DNA of 64,000 bases, from assembly GCF_019873825.1 (NCBI RefSeq), contig NZ_CP068418.1:186001-250000 (forward strand). The letters are read 5' to 3'. The DNA comes from Mycoplasma sp. E35C (GTDB lineage: Bacteria; Bacillota_I; Bacilli_A; Mycoplasmatales; Mycoplasmoidaceae). Each line of letters begins with the position of its first letter. Positions within the stretch are counted from its first letter, which is position 1. Both the position numbers and the translations under genes were made by a program. The notes beneath the pieces are model-generated. The model was not told the DNA's origin and ran no database searches. It worked only from the letters and a program-made list of their open reading frames with translations. Positions 1-11,887 of this stretch are shown piece by piece.

Positions 1-84
1 TTAAAAAAAGATGATACTAAACGGGTGAATTTCAACAAGATGCGTGAATACAAACAAAAAACTAAGATGATAGGAATTGAATAA
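1..84 (+). CDS. C-terminal end of an unidentified protein (partial)
   Basis: Only the last 27 codons are inside the window, ending in TAA eight bases before the next start. The visible tail is strongly basic and polar, rich in Lys and Arg, with no membrane segment. Tight spacing to the adhesin-like gene suggests co-transcription. Too little is visible to assign a function. Confidence 0.6.
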   Translation, partial: LKKDDTKRVNFNKMREYKQKTKMIGIE

Positions 85-92
85 TTAAACGA

Positions 93-2786
93 ATGAAAAG
101 CGATAAAAAATACTTAAAGAGATATCAAAACAAAAAGCTAATTACTGTCATAATTAGCATTTTTGTCTTTATCGCTTTGTTGTTTTCAATTCTTGGGATC
201 AGTTTAATTAAAACTAATCATCATCATAATAACCAAACTAATCCAAACAACTATGCACTTAACAATCATGCTGGTTTATTAGAAGATAATACTAAGCGTG
301 ATAATATCAAAGCCAACAATAATTTTTATGTGCAGAATGCTAATAATGATTATTTTGTAATGACTAAAACAGGGATCCAAAAACTTGATGTTTTTGGTAA
401 TCTGTATTATCAATTTGATTATGGTATGGAGTTTGCTAACTATGAAACCGTAGATCTAGCAGCCAATACAATCAGACCAAATTATTATTACTTATTAATT
501 AAAAACCCGTTGATTAGCATCACGGGTTCAGGATTAATTTCATTGGTAGTTAATTCACCTGCATTTGTTTTAGAACTATACGATGATCCAAAAGCCCAAA
601 ATCCAGGATTAACTATTACCAAACGCTTTAGATTAGATGCTTATCAATTCTCACGTGACTTAGCAGGACTTTATGCTAAGGTTGGTTTTGAACCAAAACT
701 AGCTGATAATGCTTCAAATGATGAACTAAATAATGCCAAACAACAAGCAGTTGGTTTATTAGATCGTCCAGCTAATACTTCATTCTTAAATAATTTATCG
801 TATTTTTATTATCATTCAATCAGTAAAATTGCCTTCTTAAATAATCGTTTGGCAATCTTTGGTAGTAATGATGTCATTAGTATTTGGTATTACTTATTTA
901 ATATCAACCAAACCAACGAAGATAATAACCAACAAACTGATCAGTTTAATATCTATCCGCGTTTATTTGCCAATACCAACTTTAATTGAACATTAAAAGA
1001 ACAATCAAACTCAGAACACACCAGAGCTGCTAATTTTGTTGTTAATAATGTCAAACTATACACACCAGCTTATTTCGTGGCTGGAATTAATGTTGTTAAA
1101 CAAGAATTAAGAACAGAAAACGATAAGGATAATAATAACCAACTCGTAATGTATTCATTACACCTTGGTTTAATTCCAGCACCGATCTCTAAAGTATCAA
1201 CAACTAGCGCCCAATACAGTCACATTATTAGTTCTTCATTTTATAGCAAGGATGATGAAGCATACTCTAATATTTTTGTTAGTGGAGCAATTTCACAATC
1301 AAAGATTGTTGAAATTACCAATAACTTTAATACGGTTAATGATTTCTTTTCATCATCATTTAGTTTAAAGCTATCTTATGATAGTAATAAATTTGATGAA
1401 AAGAAGAATAATCTAAGTCAGTATGCTTATCACTATTCTGTGCAAATTGATAATTCAACCATCAACAAAACTGGGTATGCTAATTTAATTGGGATCTTAG
1501 TGATTCGTTTAAGAATTGTTGGATTTATCTTTTCAGGTGATGATTATAAGTTTATCTCGGGTGGGGTTTATAACTTATTTGCTGATACTAGTGCAATCAC
1601 GGGATTTCAATATATTACCAACATTATCTTTCATAAGGGTGTTTGGTGATTAGCATTCTATAACCCAACGACCACAACTACTTGGATTAATGAATTAAAA
1701 ACAACAGTAAGCCGCACTAATCGCACGGTTTTATCAATCAATTATTCTGAAATCTATAAAGCTAAACAAGGATATAAGATCTTTTTAATCTTAGCACTAA
1801 GCCAGGATGCTTTTTATAGTTTAAGTGGTGCTGATGGTGTTGTGCATTTTAATCTGATCTATTTTGATCAAGAACAACAAAGTTATATTAATGCTGATTT
1901 TTATGATGGTGAGATTCCAGCGTTTGATAACAAACCAGAATCAAAAGGTTCAAAGCTATGAGGAATGATTAGCTTTAAGCCAGAATCATACTTATCAAAC
2001 AATCAGTTAAGTAGTATGAATGCCAACGATGTGATGAACAGTTCGTTTATTCTTAATAAACTTGTTGATTACAAACCAGGGATCATTAAATTGCCAATCA
2101 AGATTATTCCAAGTGTGATTAATGATCGAACCTTAAAACTTGATGTTTTATTACCATACTTTAATGGCGAATATTATGGCACAAAACAAGCATTAAAAAA
2201 CTTAGATTTCCCTTCAATCCAATATGATGGTCTAGATGCTAATCCAGTTTATGTTGTGCCAACGATTGTTGTTACTGTGATTTTAATCATCATCTTGATT
2301 GTTGCATTTGTCTTCTTGATTTTATGACAGATTAACAAGAGCAGAAAAGTGGCAGCACAATTGTTCAATCATGCTAACAATAAGATTGATAAATTAAATG
2401 ATTCAGTAAATACGATTTATCAAAAAATTGAAACCAAATTATACAACCCTGCTAATGAGAAGAAAAAGCTAACTAATAAGTTCAATAAACCAAATGAAAA
2501 CATCTCATATAACATCAGACATCAAAATTTAAACAACACTCGATTCATTAATCCAAACTATGGTGGTTATAAAAACCCTAATGGCTTTAATTCACCACGA
2601 TACGCTAATCCAAACTACCGACCAACAACCAGTTATTACAACCAACCACGACAAGTAAACTCAACACAAGCATATCGAATGCAACACCCAACAAAAACAT
2701 TTAGTCAAGCTGGATTTAATAATAAAAATTCTGGTTATACTCAAACAAGTTTTTGAAGCAATAATCCAACCAAAAAAATTAATTAG
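93..2786 (+). CDS. Large adhesin-like surface membrane protein
   Basis: This 897-aa protein reads through several in-frame TGA (Trp) codons. A short basic cytoplasmic start is followed by a transmembrane or signal-anchor segment at about residues 17-40. A large Asn/Tyr/Ser-rich, beta-rich looking extracellular part follows, then a second hydrophobic helix at about residues 722-745. The roughly 150-residue cytoplasmic tail is basic and rich in Asn, Pro, Tyr and Gln, with repeated Asn-Pro-Asn/Asn-Pro-Arg turns. This topology (big outer domain, late membrane helix, Pro/Asn-rich tail) resembles cytadherence proteins of the pneumoniae group (P1, MgPa, GapA, CrmA), but I see no diagnostic motif linking it to one of them. 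It could equally be another surface protein. Confidence 0.8.
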
Positions 2787-2814
2787 TGTTTAAACTAAAA
2801 ACACTAATTTTTTT
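2782..2814 (+). terminator. Intrinsic terminator overlapping the stop codon
   Basis: A perfect 10-bp stem (2782-2791 with 2799-2808) is followed by a run of T. The 5' arm contains the TAG stop of the adhesin-like gene. Confidence 0.85.
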
Positions 2815-2960
2815 CGTAAAAAACGATCAAAAATTAATTTTTAATAACAACAAAAATAAGCAAAAAAATTAACTAAAAATTTGCTGCTAATTTCACTTAA
2901 TTTATTGCTTTAAATTTTATTGTTTAAGCTCGATGCTTTTAATATTTTTTTAGATAAATT

Positions 2961-2966
2961 TATAAT
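2961..2966 (+). promoter_or_regulatory. TATAAT -10 box upstream of the EcoRV-type methylase gene
   Basis: A consensus TATAAT lies about 170 bases before the methylase start and abuts a 29-bp palindrome. The 2815-3135 intergenic stretch is otherwise very AT-rich with no credible ORF. The spacing to the gene is long, so a closer promoter cannot be excluded. Confidence 0.4.
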
Positions 2967-2967
2967 T

Positions 2968-2996
2968 CTTTTATTATTAAACTTTAATAATAAAAG
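2968..2996. repeat. 29-bp perfect palindrome upstream of the methylase gene
   Basis: Two perfect 14-nt arms (2968-2981 and 2983-2996) surround a single central C, directly after a TATAAT box. It has no following T-run, so it fits an operator or RNA hairpin better than a terminator. Confidence 0.6.
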
Positions 2997-3135
2997 TTGG
3001 ATTTTAAATAAAAAATATTATAAACATTTAATCAAAGATTTAACTTTAAGTAATAATCCTAATTACATTAATAATTAATAAGCAAAACCAGATTTAATTA
3101 AATATAAACATAAATAATAAAGGGTATAAAATACG

Positions 3136-3996
3136 ATGGATAATAAATTAACAACACAAAAGACTTTTATAAGTCCAATTAAAATTCAGGGTAAAAAGAC
3201 AAAGTTAATAAAGAGTATAAAAGCTTTATTACCTGAAAATTTTAATTCACTTACTTATATTGAACCATTCTTAGGATCTGGTGAAGTGCTGATTAATTTA
3301 AAGCCTAAAAAAGCAATTGTTAATGACATTAATCCACATATTATTTCTTTTTTTAATGATTTAAAAAACAAAAAAATAAATTCTGAAATGATCAGAACTT
3401 ATTTAACAAATGAGGGTAAAAAATTAAAAGAAATAGGCAGTGAATACTGGTATCAAAAAAGAAAAGAATTTAATAAAAAACCAAATTCATTAGCTTTCTT
3501 ATTCTTAAACAGAAGTTGTTTTAATGGGATTTTAAGATTTAATTCTAAGGGTGAATTAAATACTCCGTTTTGTAATAAAAACGAAAGATTTTCCAAATCA
3601 TTAATAACCAAAATAGTTAATCAAGTAATCCAAGTAGAAAAATGCTTAGAAGAATGTGATTGAGAGTTTTATTGCATGGATGTTTTTGATTTCTTATCTA
3701 AGAAATCATTAAATCTTAAAAATACATTCTATTATTTTGATCCACCATACATTAATCGTTACAGCGACTATTTTACCAACTGAACTAAGAAAGAAAATGA
3801 TGAATTAATTAAAATTATTCTTGATAATAAGATTAAATTTATTTATTCAAACTGATTAGAAAGTGAATGAAGAAAAAACAACGAAATTGAACGTTTAACT
3901 AAGAATTTTAAAATTCAAAAAATAGAACACTTCTATCATGTTGGTGCAAAGATAGAAAACCGTAATTTAATCGTTGAATGTTTAATTTATAACTAA
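3136..3996 (+). CDS. M.EcoRV-like DNA adenine-N6 methyltransferase
   Basis: A 286-aa D12-class (Dam/MboI/EcoRV type) adenine methyltransferase. The N-terminus Ser-Pro-Ile-Lys-x-Gln-Gly-Lys-Lys-Thr-Lys matches the substrate-binding motif of this class. The SAM motif PFLGSG is near residue 43, FLFLNRSCFNG is in the middle, and the catalytic DPPY is near residue 202. From memory, M.EcoRV shares long stretches with it (the NRSCFNG block, FNSKGE, the HFYHVGA block) and has similar length (298 aa). The expected reaction is methylation of the first A of GATATC. The convergent neighbour is an EcoRV-like nuclease, which supports the specificity. Two in-frame TGA-Trp codons in the C-terminal third mark it as translated with the mollicute code. 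Confidence 0.93.
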
Positions 3997-4014
3997 ACAT
4001 TCAACTTTATTTTG
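3973..4014. terminator. Bidirectional-looking terminator between convergent R-M genes
   Basis: A perfect 12-bp stem (3973-3984 with 3994-4005) encloses a 9-nt loop and includes the methylase stop codon. It is followed on the plus strand by TTTATTTT. It reaches the stop of the opposing nuclease gene, so one element could end both transcripts. Confidence 0.75.
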
Positions 4015-4774
4015 TAAATATTACTTTGTTGTTTTTAACAACAATTCTTTTTAATTTTTCATAAGTTTTTAAATCAGTATATTCTTTGAATTTAGAACGA
4101 TATTTTGGGTAGTGCTTTCAATAATCTTCAAATATTTTTAAGCCATCTTTTTTGTATTTAGTAAATACACCATTGCCTTCTTTAAAATCATTGATATTAT
4201 CAGTTTCTATACTACCAATATTTTCAGTATTGCCTGATCCTGGTTTATCTCCTGAAATTTTGTATTTTTCTTGAAAAAATCATTCAACATTATTATATGG
4301 ATATTCAACTTTTTCATTAGTATTAAATATTACACCTTCAGTTGCTTTTTCATTTCTGTTATAAACAAATCCTATAACGTAGTGATAAATATAACTATCA
4401 TATGGATATTGAATGTTTTTGACATTATTTCTCATAAAACTACCATATGATCCTAAGGTGAATTTTATTTTATTAGCTCTTCTATAAGTTGTTTTTATAT
4501 CAATAGCAATATGCTTATTTTTACCGACAATTATGTTGAAATCGGGATAAACATTTTGTTTTTTAGTTACTTCAAATTTTCAATTATTTTGTTGGCATAT
4601 TTCTTTAAGATGAGGAATTAAAAATAGTTCAAAAATTTTACCTATTAATTTTGAATCATTTCCAATTGTTATTGCTGTTTTTTTATCTGATAACAATATG
4701 CCTCTGATGCAGAATGAAAAATCTTTTAACTTTTCTTCTAAGGCGTTTTTGATGATATTAAAATAGTCGATCAT
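4007..4774 (-). CDS. EcoRV-like type II restriction endonuclease
   Basis: A 255-aa protein (EcoRV is 245 aa). The PD-(D/E)xK site is clear: Asp78 in YPDF, then Asp92 and Lys94 in AIDIKTTY, matching EcoRV Asp74, Asp90 and Lys92. It also shares, from memory of EcoRV, the block KIKFTLG-x-Y-x-SF-x-RNN-x-KN, the IGxVYxR strand, and the AGSGNTTNIGSI block (here GSGNTENIGSI). The predicted action is blunt cleavage of GATATC as a dimer. The gene is convergent with the M.EcoRV-like methylase and separated by 10 bases. One TGA-Trp codon follows residue 64. A GATATC site lies at 4872-4877 just upstream of its promoter. Confidence 0.95.
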
Positions 4775-4787
4775 AATGATTTGCTCT

Positions 4788-4793
4788 ATTATA
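4788..4793 (-). promoter_or_regulatory. -10 box of the restriction endonuclease gene
   Basis: TATAAT on the minus strand, 14 bases before the start codon. It implies a leader of only a few bases and no usable Shine-Dalgarno sequence, which would give weak initiation of the toxic nuclease. Confidence 0.55.
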
Positions 4794-4959
4794 ATCTCTA
4801 CAAAGCAATAACTAATAAAATGCTTGTCTTGTTTAAGATATTTATGTCAACCAAAAATTGATAATAACCAAGATATCTTAATTAATCTATGGTTTTGATA
4901 TATACAAAATAATCAATATAAATCTAATATCCAATTTAAATGTCATAGTTTAAAAAAAG

Positions 4960-4965
4960 TATAAT
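4960..4965 (+). promoter_or_regulatory. Probable -10 box for hisS-aspS
   Basis: TATAAT about 115 bases upstream of hisS, followed by a hairpin leader. The 4775-5078 gap holds this promoter, the divergent nuclease promoter and the hairpin; nothing else was seen. Confidence 0.5.
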
Positions 4966-4992
4966 TTTAATGTCAAAATAATAATCTTTATA

Positions 4993-5014
4993 GAAGTAAA
5001 AATACTTTTACTTC
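4993..5014 (+). promoter_or_regulatory. Attenuator-like hairpin in the hisS leader
   Basis: A perfect 9-bp stem (4993-5001 with 5006-5014), 4-nt loop and a T-rich tail lie between the putative promoter and hisS. No T-box core was found, so this is only a terminator-like leader structure. Confidence 0.45.
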
Positions 5015-5078
5015 TTTAATTATTTTTATAGTTATTAAGTTTTAAAAAATCAACCAATCTGAAAGGCTAGATATTTAA

Positions 5079-6338
5079 ATGGAGAACAAACAGATTAAAG
5101 CTGTAAGAGGGACAACTGATTGATATGATCAAGAGATGATTTTATTTGATCAGATTGCTAACAAAATGATTGAGTTATCACGATTATATTCTTATAATCG
5201 TGTAAAAACTCCAGTCTTTGAGCATGCTGAATTATTTAATCGTAACCTTGAACATTCAGATATTGTTAAAAAAGAGCTTTACCAATTTAAAGATCTATCT
5301 GATCGTTGATTAGCCCTACGCCCAGAAGGAACAGCTAGCGTGATGCGATTGGTGGCTGAACACAAGTTGTTAGATAAAAAACCATTACCATTAAGAATGT
5401 TTTATCTAGAACCGATGTTTCGTTATGAACGCCCCCAAAAAGGTAGAATGCGTGAGTTTCACCAATACGGCGTTGAGTTGGTTGGTGAATTAGATTTAGT
5501 TGATTATGTTCAGGTAATTTTGTTGGCAAAAACGATCTTAAAAACATTTAACCTTAATACGGTTTTAAACCTTAATTGATTAGGTAATTTTGCTTCACGT
5601 CAAAAATGAGTTGATGCACTAAATCAATATTTTAATCAACACATTGATCAATTAACTGAATTATCAAAATCACGCTTAAATTCTTATGGTGTATTAAGAA
5701 TCTTAGACGATAAAATTGAAGCGCAAAAAGATTTTGTAAAAAACGCACCAAAGATTGATGAATTTATTTCACAAGAAGAAAAACAACAATTTCAAACTTT
5801 CTTATCTTATCTAGATGAATTAAATATTGATTATCAAATTAACAAACAATTAGTTCGGGGATTGGATTATTATTCACGCATTGTTTTTGAATTCATTCTA
5901 GAAGATAATCAAAAATCACAAAGCACAGTGCTAGCTGGTGGATGTTATGAAGATCTGGTAACTGAATTAACTAACAAAAACTATCAAGCCATTGGTTTTG
6001 CATTAAGCATTGAACGTTTTATTGCTTATTTAGATGAAACAACTAAAAATAACTTATTAAATAATTACATAAAACCAACATACTTAGTCATCAACTTAGT
6101 TGATCAAAAAATAATTAATACATTAAAATTAATTGAAGCATTGCGTCAAAAAAACTATAATGTTGTTTTTAACAACAACATTAAAAAACTTGATAAAGCA
6201 ATCAAGTATGCTAATCGTTCAGAATATTCACACTTAATTATTTTGGGTAATTCTGAATGGGATAACAATACGATTACAATCAAAGATCTTAACAAACAAA
6301 CTCAACAAACTATTAAGTGAGAAGAATTTATTAAATAG
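5079..6338 (+). CDS. hisS: Histidyl-tRNA synthetase
   Basis: A 419-aa class II aminoacyl-tRNA synthetase that charges tRNA-His in the cytoplasm. The N-terminus VRGTTDWY matches the HisRS start KAxRGTxD. Motif 2 is around residues 107-120 ([16 protein letters not shown]). The HisRS-specific block [10 protein letters not shown] is near residue 258, and motif 3 includes GFALSIERF. Length matches the family (about 420 aa). The start has an upstream GAAAGG ribosome site. Its stop lies three bases before aspS, so the two are co-transcribed as in many Firmicutes. Confidence 0.96.
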
Positions 6339-6341
6339 ACC

Positions 6342-8084
6342 ATGAAACCATTAAATTTTAATAATCGAAAAACTATTATTTCATTAAAAAATAACGAACT
6401 AATTAACCAAAATGTTGATATTGTTGGTTGAGTTAAAAACGTTCGTAAATTAGGTAATTTTAACTTCATTGAATTAGCTGATAAATCAGGGTTAATCCAA
6501 TTGTTTGATAAGAATAATGAGTATGCTAATTTATCACGTGAAGATTTAATTTATGTTCATGGAAAATTACAACTTAAAAAGAATGCTAACAATAACATTG
6601 AACTAGGTGATCGCGAAGTTTTAATTGATAGCATTGATTTGATATCAAAATCAAAAACGCCACCATTCATCTTAGAAGATAAAACTGACGCACTAGAAGA
6701 TGTGAGATTAAAATATCGTTATCTAGATTTAAGAAGACCGATATTACAAAAAAACTTAAAGTTAAGATCAGATTTTTTCTACCATGTTCGTAGTTTTTTA
6801 ATTTCAGAAGAATTTACTGAAATTGAAACACCAATCTTATCTAAAACTACACCAGAAGGTGCCAGAGACTATGTTGTGCCATCAAGAAGTGGTGCTAATA
6901 TGTTTTATGCCTTACCCCAATCACCACAAATTTACAAACAACTATTAATGATTTCAGGGTTTGAAAAATACTTCCAAATTGCCAGAGTATTCCGTGATGA
7001 AGACTTAAGAAAAGACCGTCAACCAGAACACACGCAAATTGATATGGAAGTATCATTCATGAACGTTGAACAGTTCTTTGATCTAATTGAACGGATGTTT
7101 ATTTATGTCTTTGATAAGTTGTTAAATGTTAAATTACAACCAAAGTTCTTACGCATGAAATATGATGATGCAATGAACCGATATGGAACTGATAAACCCG
7201 ACATTCGATTTGGTTGTTTAATTAATAATGTTTCAGAAATTTTTAAAAACCATGAGTTTGCTGTTTTTAAAAATTTTGCGGCAAAAAACCACTTAAAAGC
7301 AATCGTTTTAGATGAAATAATGATTTCATCAAAAGAACACAAGATCCTTGAAAAATATGCAAAAGATAATCAAGCTAAAGCGTTAAGTTGAATTAGTTTT
7401 GATAACAATCAAGTTGTTGATGGATCGATCAAAAGATTTATTAGCAATGATGATTTAAAAGCATTAGGATTAACTGACAAAAAAGGAACAATCTTCTTTG
7501 TTGGGGATGATGATCTAGATGTGGTTAATAAATCACTAGGTGCAGTAAGAAATCAACTAAATGAACTTTATCAATTAGCTGATGATAATGAATATAAGTT
7601 CTTATGAATTGTTGATTGACCATTATACGAATGGGATGATAAAGAACAAAAATACGTTTCAGCACATAACTTATTTACATCACCTGATGCTTCATGTTTA
7701 AATAACTTTAATGAAGATAAGAAGAATGCTAAAGCTTCATCATACGATTTAGTATTAAATGGTTTTGAATTAGCCAGTGGTGCGATCAGAATTACCAATC
7801 CAGAATTACAAGAAGAAGTGATGAAATCACTTGGTTTATCTAAACAAGAAGCTTATGATAAATTTGGATTCTTACTTGAAGCTTATCACTATGGTGCACC
7901 ACAACACTGTGGTATTGGTCTAGGTGCTGATCGTATTTTGATGATTATTACCAAATCAAAATCAATTCGTGACATCATTGCCTTTCCTAAAAATAACCAA
8001 GGATTTGATTTAATGAGTAATGCGCCATCTGCTGCAATTGATGATAAGTTCTTAGACGAATTACATTTATCAATTAAGAAGTAA
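6342..8084 (+). CDS. aspS: Aspartyl-tRNA synthetase
   Basis: A 580-aa class II synthetase of the bacterial type. An N-terminal OB-fold anticodon domain (about residues 1-110) is followed by the catalytic domain. Motif 1 includes the ETPxLSKTTPEGARDYxVPSR region, motif 2 is FRDEDLRKDRQPEHTQID, and motif 3 is GIGLGADRILMI near the C-terminus. A bacterial GAD insertion is expected in the middle part by length. It charges tRNA-Asp. The start follows hisS by three bases. TGA-Trp codons occur in the second half. Confidence 0.96.
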
Positions 8085-8097
8085 TTATTAATCAATA

Positions 8098-10260
8098 ATG
8101 GATTTTCAATCAGTTAATGCTCGTCTTGAAGATTTCAAAGAAATCTTAAAACAGAATAATTATTCAGAATCTAGTATTCATAAATTTATCAACGCCTTTG
8201 ATTTTGCCAAACACTGACACGGTGAACAAAAACGTAAGAGCGGTGAACCATATATTATCCACCCACTAGAAACTGCAATTAAACTAGCAGAATGAAAGAT
8301 GGACGATAATACGATCATTGCTGGATTGTTGCATGATTTATTAGAAGACACAAGCGTTGAAGAACGGCTGATTGTATCAACTTTTAATAAGGATGTTTTA
8401 GAACTGGTTAAGGTTGTAACCAAAATTTCGTTATTGGCTAAAAAGAACCGTGAAGGTTATTTATTACATAACGAACTAGATTACACAATCAGGGTTTTTA
8501 GTTCAATATCAAAAGACATCAGACCAATGATTATCAAGATTGCTGATCGATTTCATAACTTATCAACAATCAATTTCTTAAAGATTGATCGTCAAAAATT
8601 AATGGCTCAAGAAACCTTTGATATTTACGCTCAAATTGCTGGACGATTGGGAATGTATTGGATCAAAACCCAATTGCTAGATCTAACCTTTAAAATCATC
8701 AACCCTGTCGCTTTTGATGAAACACAATCATTAATTAATGAATGTAAATTAATTAACAGTGCTCGTTGAAAAAGCTTTGAACAACAGATCATTAAAATGC
8801 TTGATAGCAACCATGTTCATTATGAAATGACATCAAGAATTAAGGGTGTATATTCAACGTATAAAAAATTAAGTTATCGTCATAATAACATTAAAAATAT
8901 TCATGATATTTATGCATTAAGAATCATCGTTGAAAATGAGTTTGATATCTATCATGTTCTAGGTTTAATTCATTTAAATTACAAATACATCCCCAAGTTT
9001 TTTAAGGACTATGTTTGTATTCCTAAAAACAATTTATACCAATCAATTCACACGACCGTATTAGTAGATAATACCCAAATCGAAATTCAGATCAGAACCA
9101 AGAATATGGATCGTAATTCACACCTTGGTTTAGCATCACACTGAGCTTATAAACTCAACCAAGATATTAGTGAAAATGATGAATATAAAACTGAAGTATT
9201 AAACCGTTTTCAAGTTGATATTTTTAATGAAAATAAAACCCAAGATATTAGTTTAATTAAAAACCTAACTAAGGGATCATTAATTGACGTTTTAGTCGCA
9301 AATAATAATAAAACTTATTCAGTTCCTGCTTCAATTAATGGATTAGAATTGGCTTATCGAGTTGATCCTAAACAATTTATTTTTTTAAATAAAATTACTT
9401 GCTTTAATGATAGTATTTCGTTTGATAAAAAACTTGATAATGGTGATGTAATTACTTTTGAATATGCCAATGAAATTAAGATTAATAATAGTTGGTTAAA
9501 ACAAATCAAAAACCCAGCCATCAAAAAAGAATTAATCAGCATCATTGATAAATTAAATCAAACTGAATTAGATGACAAAATCTTCTTAGATAAATTAAAA
9601 AAATTCCTTAAGAATAATATTATTTCTGATGCTGATATTATCAAGAGAGTTAATATTTTAGGATTCAAAGATTTAACTGAATATATTAATTATGTAAATA
9701 AGATAAATTTCAAAAATAACGAGCAATATGAGTATTTTTCAAAAAACTATAACTGAAAAAAGACTCTTAAACAATTAAAAGCAAATCGCACAAAATGGTT
9801 ATTTGATAAATCTTATTTTTCTGAAATTCCTGGATTGGATTTTGCTAACATTAAAATTAATAAATGTTGTTCGATCTTACCATTTATTCCATCAGCTGGA
9901 ATTATTGAACGTAATGTTTTAAGTGTGCATTCACCTAACTGTAAGACGCTTAAAAAAACCAGAAGTGCTGAAAAGATTATTGCACTAAGATGGGATAATG
10001 AAAAATTAGAATCACGACCAAGATTATTTAGGAGTTATGTCAAGATTCATGGTGCATGGAGTGGAACAGTAATTAATGATATGTTATTAATTATTATTGA
10101 AAACCAAGCAAAGATCTTTTCATTAAATATTACTAAGGATAAGAAAAACAATACATTTTATGCTGAATTGGGAATTTATGTGCAAAACATGAAACACCTC
10201 AATTACATTATGGACCAGATTGCTTTAAAAGATATGTCGTTTAATTGGAACTTATTATAA
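8098..10260 (+). CDS. rel: Bifunctional (p)ppGpp synthetase/hydrolase, RelA/SpoT family
   Basis: A 720-aa Rel protein. The N-terminal HD hydrolase domain shows SGEPYIIHPL and HDLLEDT (about residues 42-85). The synthetase domain has FKDYVCIPKNN and YQSIHTTV (about residues 303-323). A TGS region follows (about 400-460). A C-terminal ACT-like domain ends the protein. The HD motif and the xFKD signature of bifunctional enzymes are both present, so making and degrading the alarmone are both plausible. It sits directly between aspS and pyrG in a tightly spaced gene run; pneumoniae-group genomes keep rel next to secDF-apt. Confidence 0.93.
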
Positions 10261-10269
10261 TAAGAAAAT

Positions 10270-11877
10270 ATGAAGAAAACTAAGTATGTATTTGTATCAG
10301 GAGGAGTTTATTCTTCTGTTGGTAAGGGATTATTTATTGCTTCATTGGCAAGTATTTTTAAACATCTAGGTTTTAAAATTAATATTTTAAAACTAGATCC
10401 ATACCTAAATGTGGATTCTGGCACGATGTCACCATACGAACATGGCGAAGTGTTCGTGACATCTGATGGTGCTGAAACTGACTTAGATCTAGGTTATTAT
10501 GAACGTTTTTTAGTGCAGAATTTATCTGAAAAATCTTCAATTACATCAGGTAAGATTTATCTAAATATTATTAACAAAGAAAGAAAAGGCGAATATTTAG
10601 GTAAAACCGTTCAATTAATTCCACATGTAACTAATGAGATTAAATCACGCATCTATGATGCTTCAAATAATAACGAATTTGACATCGTATTTTGTGAGAT
10701 CGGTGGAACAGTTGGTGATTTAGAATCATTACCATTCATTGAAGCAATTAAACAAATTATTCATGAAAATGATGAGAATGATACTTCGTTTATTCATGTT
10801 GTGCCAATCATTAGTTTAACCAATAGTGAACTAAAAACAAAACCATTACAACACTCGTTAAAAGAACTAAATAATTTAGGTATTAATGCTGACTTTTTAG
10901 TCGTGCGTTCTAAAGAAGAATTTGATCAAAATATTTTAAATAAAATTGCCAACTCAACATACTTAAATAAGAACTGTATTTTTAGTTCAATTGATTTAAA
11001 AAATATCTACTTTTTACCGCATTATTTATACAATCAGAAGATTCATGAACGTATTGCAAATAAACTAAATTTAAGTATTAATACTAACCAAAAATTAGAC
11101 GCTTGAGATGATCTTGTTTCTAAGATTAATAACCAAGCAAATGTTGCTAAAAAAATTGCGATTATTGGTAAATATACGAAGTTCAAAGATGCATACATTT
11201 CTTTAATTGAATCAATCAATTTAGCTGCTCATCATAATGGTGTTAATTTAACAATTGATTGACTAGAAGCTTCGCAATATGATGAAGCCAATCTTGATGA
11301 AGTTAATAATGTAGCCAAACAATACGATGGAATGATTGTGGCAGGTGGATTTGGTAACCGTGGGGTTGAAGGTAAGATTAAATTTATTACAGCAGCAAGA
11401 ACAAACAAAATCCCGTTCTTGGGAATTTGTTTGGGAATGCAACTAGCTTGTGTTGAGTATGCTAGAAATGTCTTAAAGATGAGTGATGCTAATTCTGCTG
11501 AATTTGATGCTAAAACCAAACATCCAATTTTTAAAATTATGGATGCAGATAACAAAAACCTTGGTGGTAGTTTAAGATTAGGTGATTATTTAATTAATTT
11601 TAAAGATAACAGTTTAATCAAACAGATCTATAATTCTAACCAAGTTTATCGCAGACACCGTCATCGTTATGAATTTAATAATGATTTTATTGATAAGTTT
11701 AATGACAATAACTTCATTATTTCAGGAATCTATCAAGAAAAAAACTTAGTTGAAACAATTGAATTAAAAGATCATCCATTCTTTATTGGATGTCAATATC
11801 ACCCTGAGTTTTCATCTAATATTATTAATGTTGAACAGTTGTTTGATTCCTTAGTTAAAAAAATCAAAATGTTATAA
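10270..11877 (+). CDS. pyrG: CTP synthase
   Basis: A 535-aa enzyme converting UTP to CTP with ATP and glutamine. The N-terminal amidoligase domain has VFVSGGVYSSVGKG, the family P-loop-like start, followed by LDPYLNVDSGTMSPYEHGEV and EIGGTVGDLES. The C-terminal glutamine amidotransferase domain has the nucleophile Cys in PFLGICLGMQ (about residue 386) and the His/Glu pair in QYHPEF near the end. Length is standard. It lies 9 bases after rel and 10 before secDF. Confidence 0.97.
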
Positions 11878-11887
11878 TTTACCAGTT

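Noticed and set aside
93-2786. The frame appears broken into four pieces by TGA, as do rpoB, rpoC, the P116-like genes and others.
   Set aside because: All pieces share one frame and essential genes show the same pattern, so TGA is Trp and these are intact genes.
4775-5078. A T-box riboswitch in front of hisS.
   Set aside because: No AGGGTGG-like T-box core or specifier stem was seen.
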